NCBI GenBank assembly: GCA_033763355.1
Contig: JANRKT010000158.1
Location: 1 to 6,014 of the forward strand
Length of the DNA stretch: 6,014 bases
Direction of reading: 5' to 3'
Source of the DNA: JANRKT01 sp033763355
GTDB taxonomy: Bacteria > Bacteroidota > Bacteroidia > Chitinophagales > Chitinophagaceae
Part shown: in pieces, positions 5,932-6,014 of the stretch
How positions within the stretch are numbered: position 1 is the first letter of the stretch
Layout of the letters: each line of letters opens with the position of its first letter
Notes under the pieces: generated by a model
The model's database searches: none
Seen by the model: only the letters and a program-made list of their open reading frames with translations
What the model was told of the DNA's origin: nothing
Translations under genes and position numbers: made by a program

Positions 5932-6014
5932 ATGATAAAACTTTCGTCCCGCACTTTACTCCATTGGCTGGGTTTTTCACTCGGCATTGTTTTTTTTACT
6001 GCTGTTTTAATTTT
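5932..6014 (+). CDS. N-terminus of an unidentified membrane or exported protein
   Basis: An ATG 34 nt after the glycosylase stop opens a frame that runs off the window after 27 codons. It begins MIKLSSRTLLHWLGFSLGIV and continues hydrophobic, which reads as a signal peptide or first transmembrane helix. There is no lipobox within view and no Shine-Dalgarno sequence. Too little is present to name a family. No terminator is visible after the glycosylase, so the two genes may be co-transcribed. Confidence 0.5.
   Translation, partial: MIKLSSRTLLHWLGFSLGIVFFTAVLI

Overview
The window looks like ordinary chromosome from a Bacteroidota bacterium, most likely a Chitinophagaceae relative. This placement is inferred from protein resemblance: a BshA-type glycosyltransferase, a carboxypeptidase Q-like M28 peptidase, the short Bacteroidota form of the RsmI-like methyltransferase, and a lipoprotein with an Asp-box propeller. 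Most starts lack a Shine-Dalgarno sequence, and one TAnnTTTG-type -7 box is visible; both fit the phylum.

Layout. (1) From the left edge to 509, minus strand: the N-terminal part of bshA (bacillithiol synthesis), cut by the window edge. (2) 682-2430, plus strand: an exported M28 metallopeptidase followed 18 nt later by a small single-pass membrane protein, probably one operon, ending at an intrinsic terminator. The 172-nt gap to bshA is divergent and holds a 12-nt palindrome. (3) 2598-3614, plus strand: a lipoprotein with six Asp-box (BNR/YCF48-like) repeats, preceded by two perfect palindromes. (4) 3615-4340 and 4428-5189, minus strand: an RsmI-like SAM-dependent methyltransferase and, upstream of it, an EI24/CysZ-like membrane protein with a TTG start. 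(5) 5292-5897, plus strand: a 3-methyladenine DNA glycosylase (AAG/MPG type), divergent from the EI24 gene. (6) 5932 to the right edge, plus strand: the start of a probable membrane or exported protein.

The genes are mostly housekeeping and do not form one pathway. No defence system, CRISPR array, transposase, integrase, tRNA or rRNA was seen.

The most unusual structure is a 53-nt direct repeat (52/53 identical) that brackets the lipoprotein gene. The right copy is both the last codons of the methyltransferase and the lipoprotein's rho-independent terminator. The left copy is non-coding, lies behind the small membrane-protein gene and also forms a terminator. The single difference would be synonymous in the methyltransferase frame. 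This suggests that the lipoprotein gene, visibly more AT-rich than the peptidase gene, was inserted at the methyltransferase 3' end with duplication of that end. A second oddity is a palindromic element with a 9-nt tandem repeat inside the methyltransferase gene, read through as an S-D-T repeat. No convincing new multi-gene system was found.
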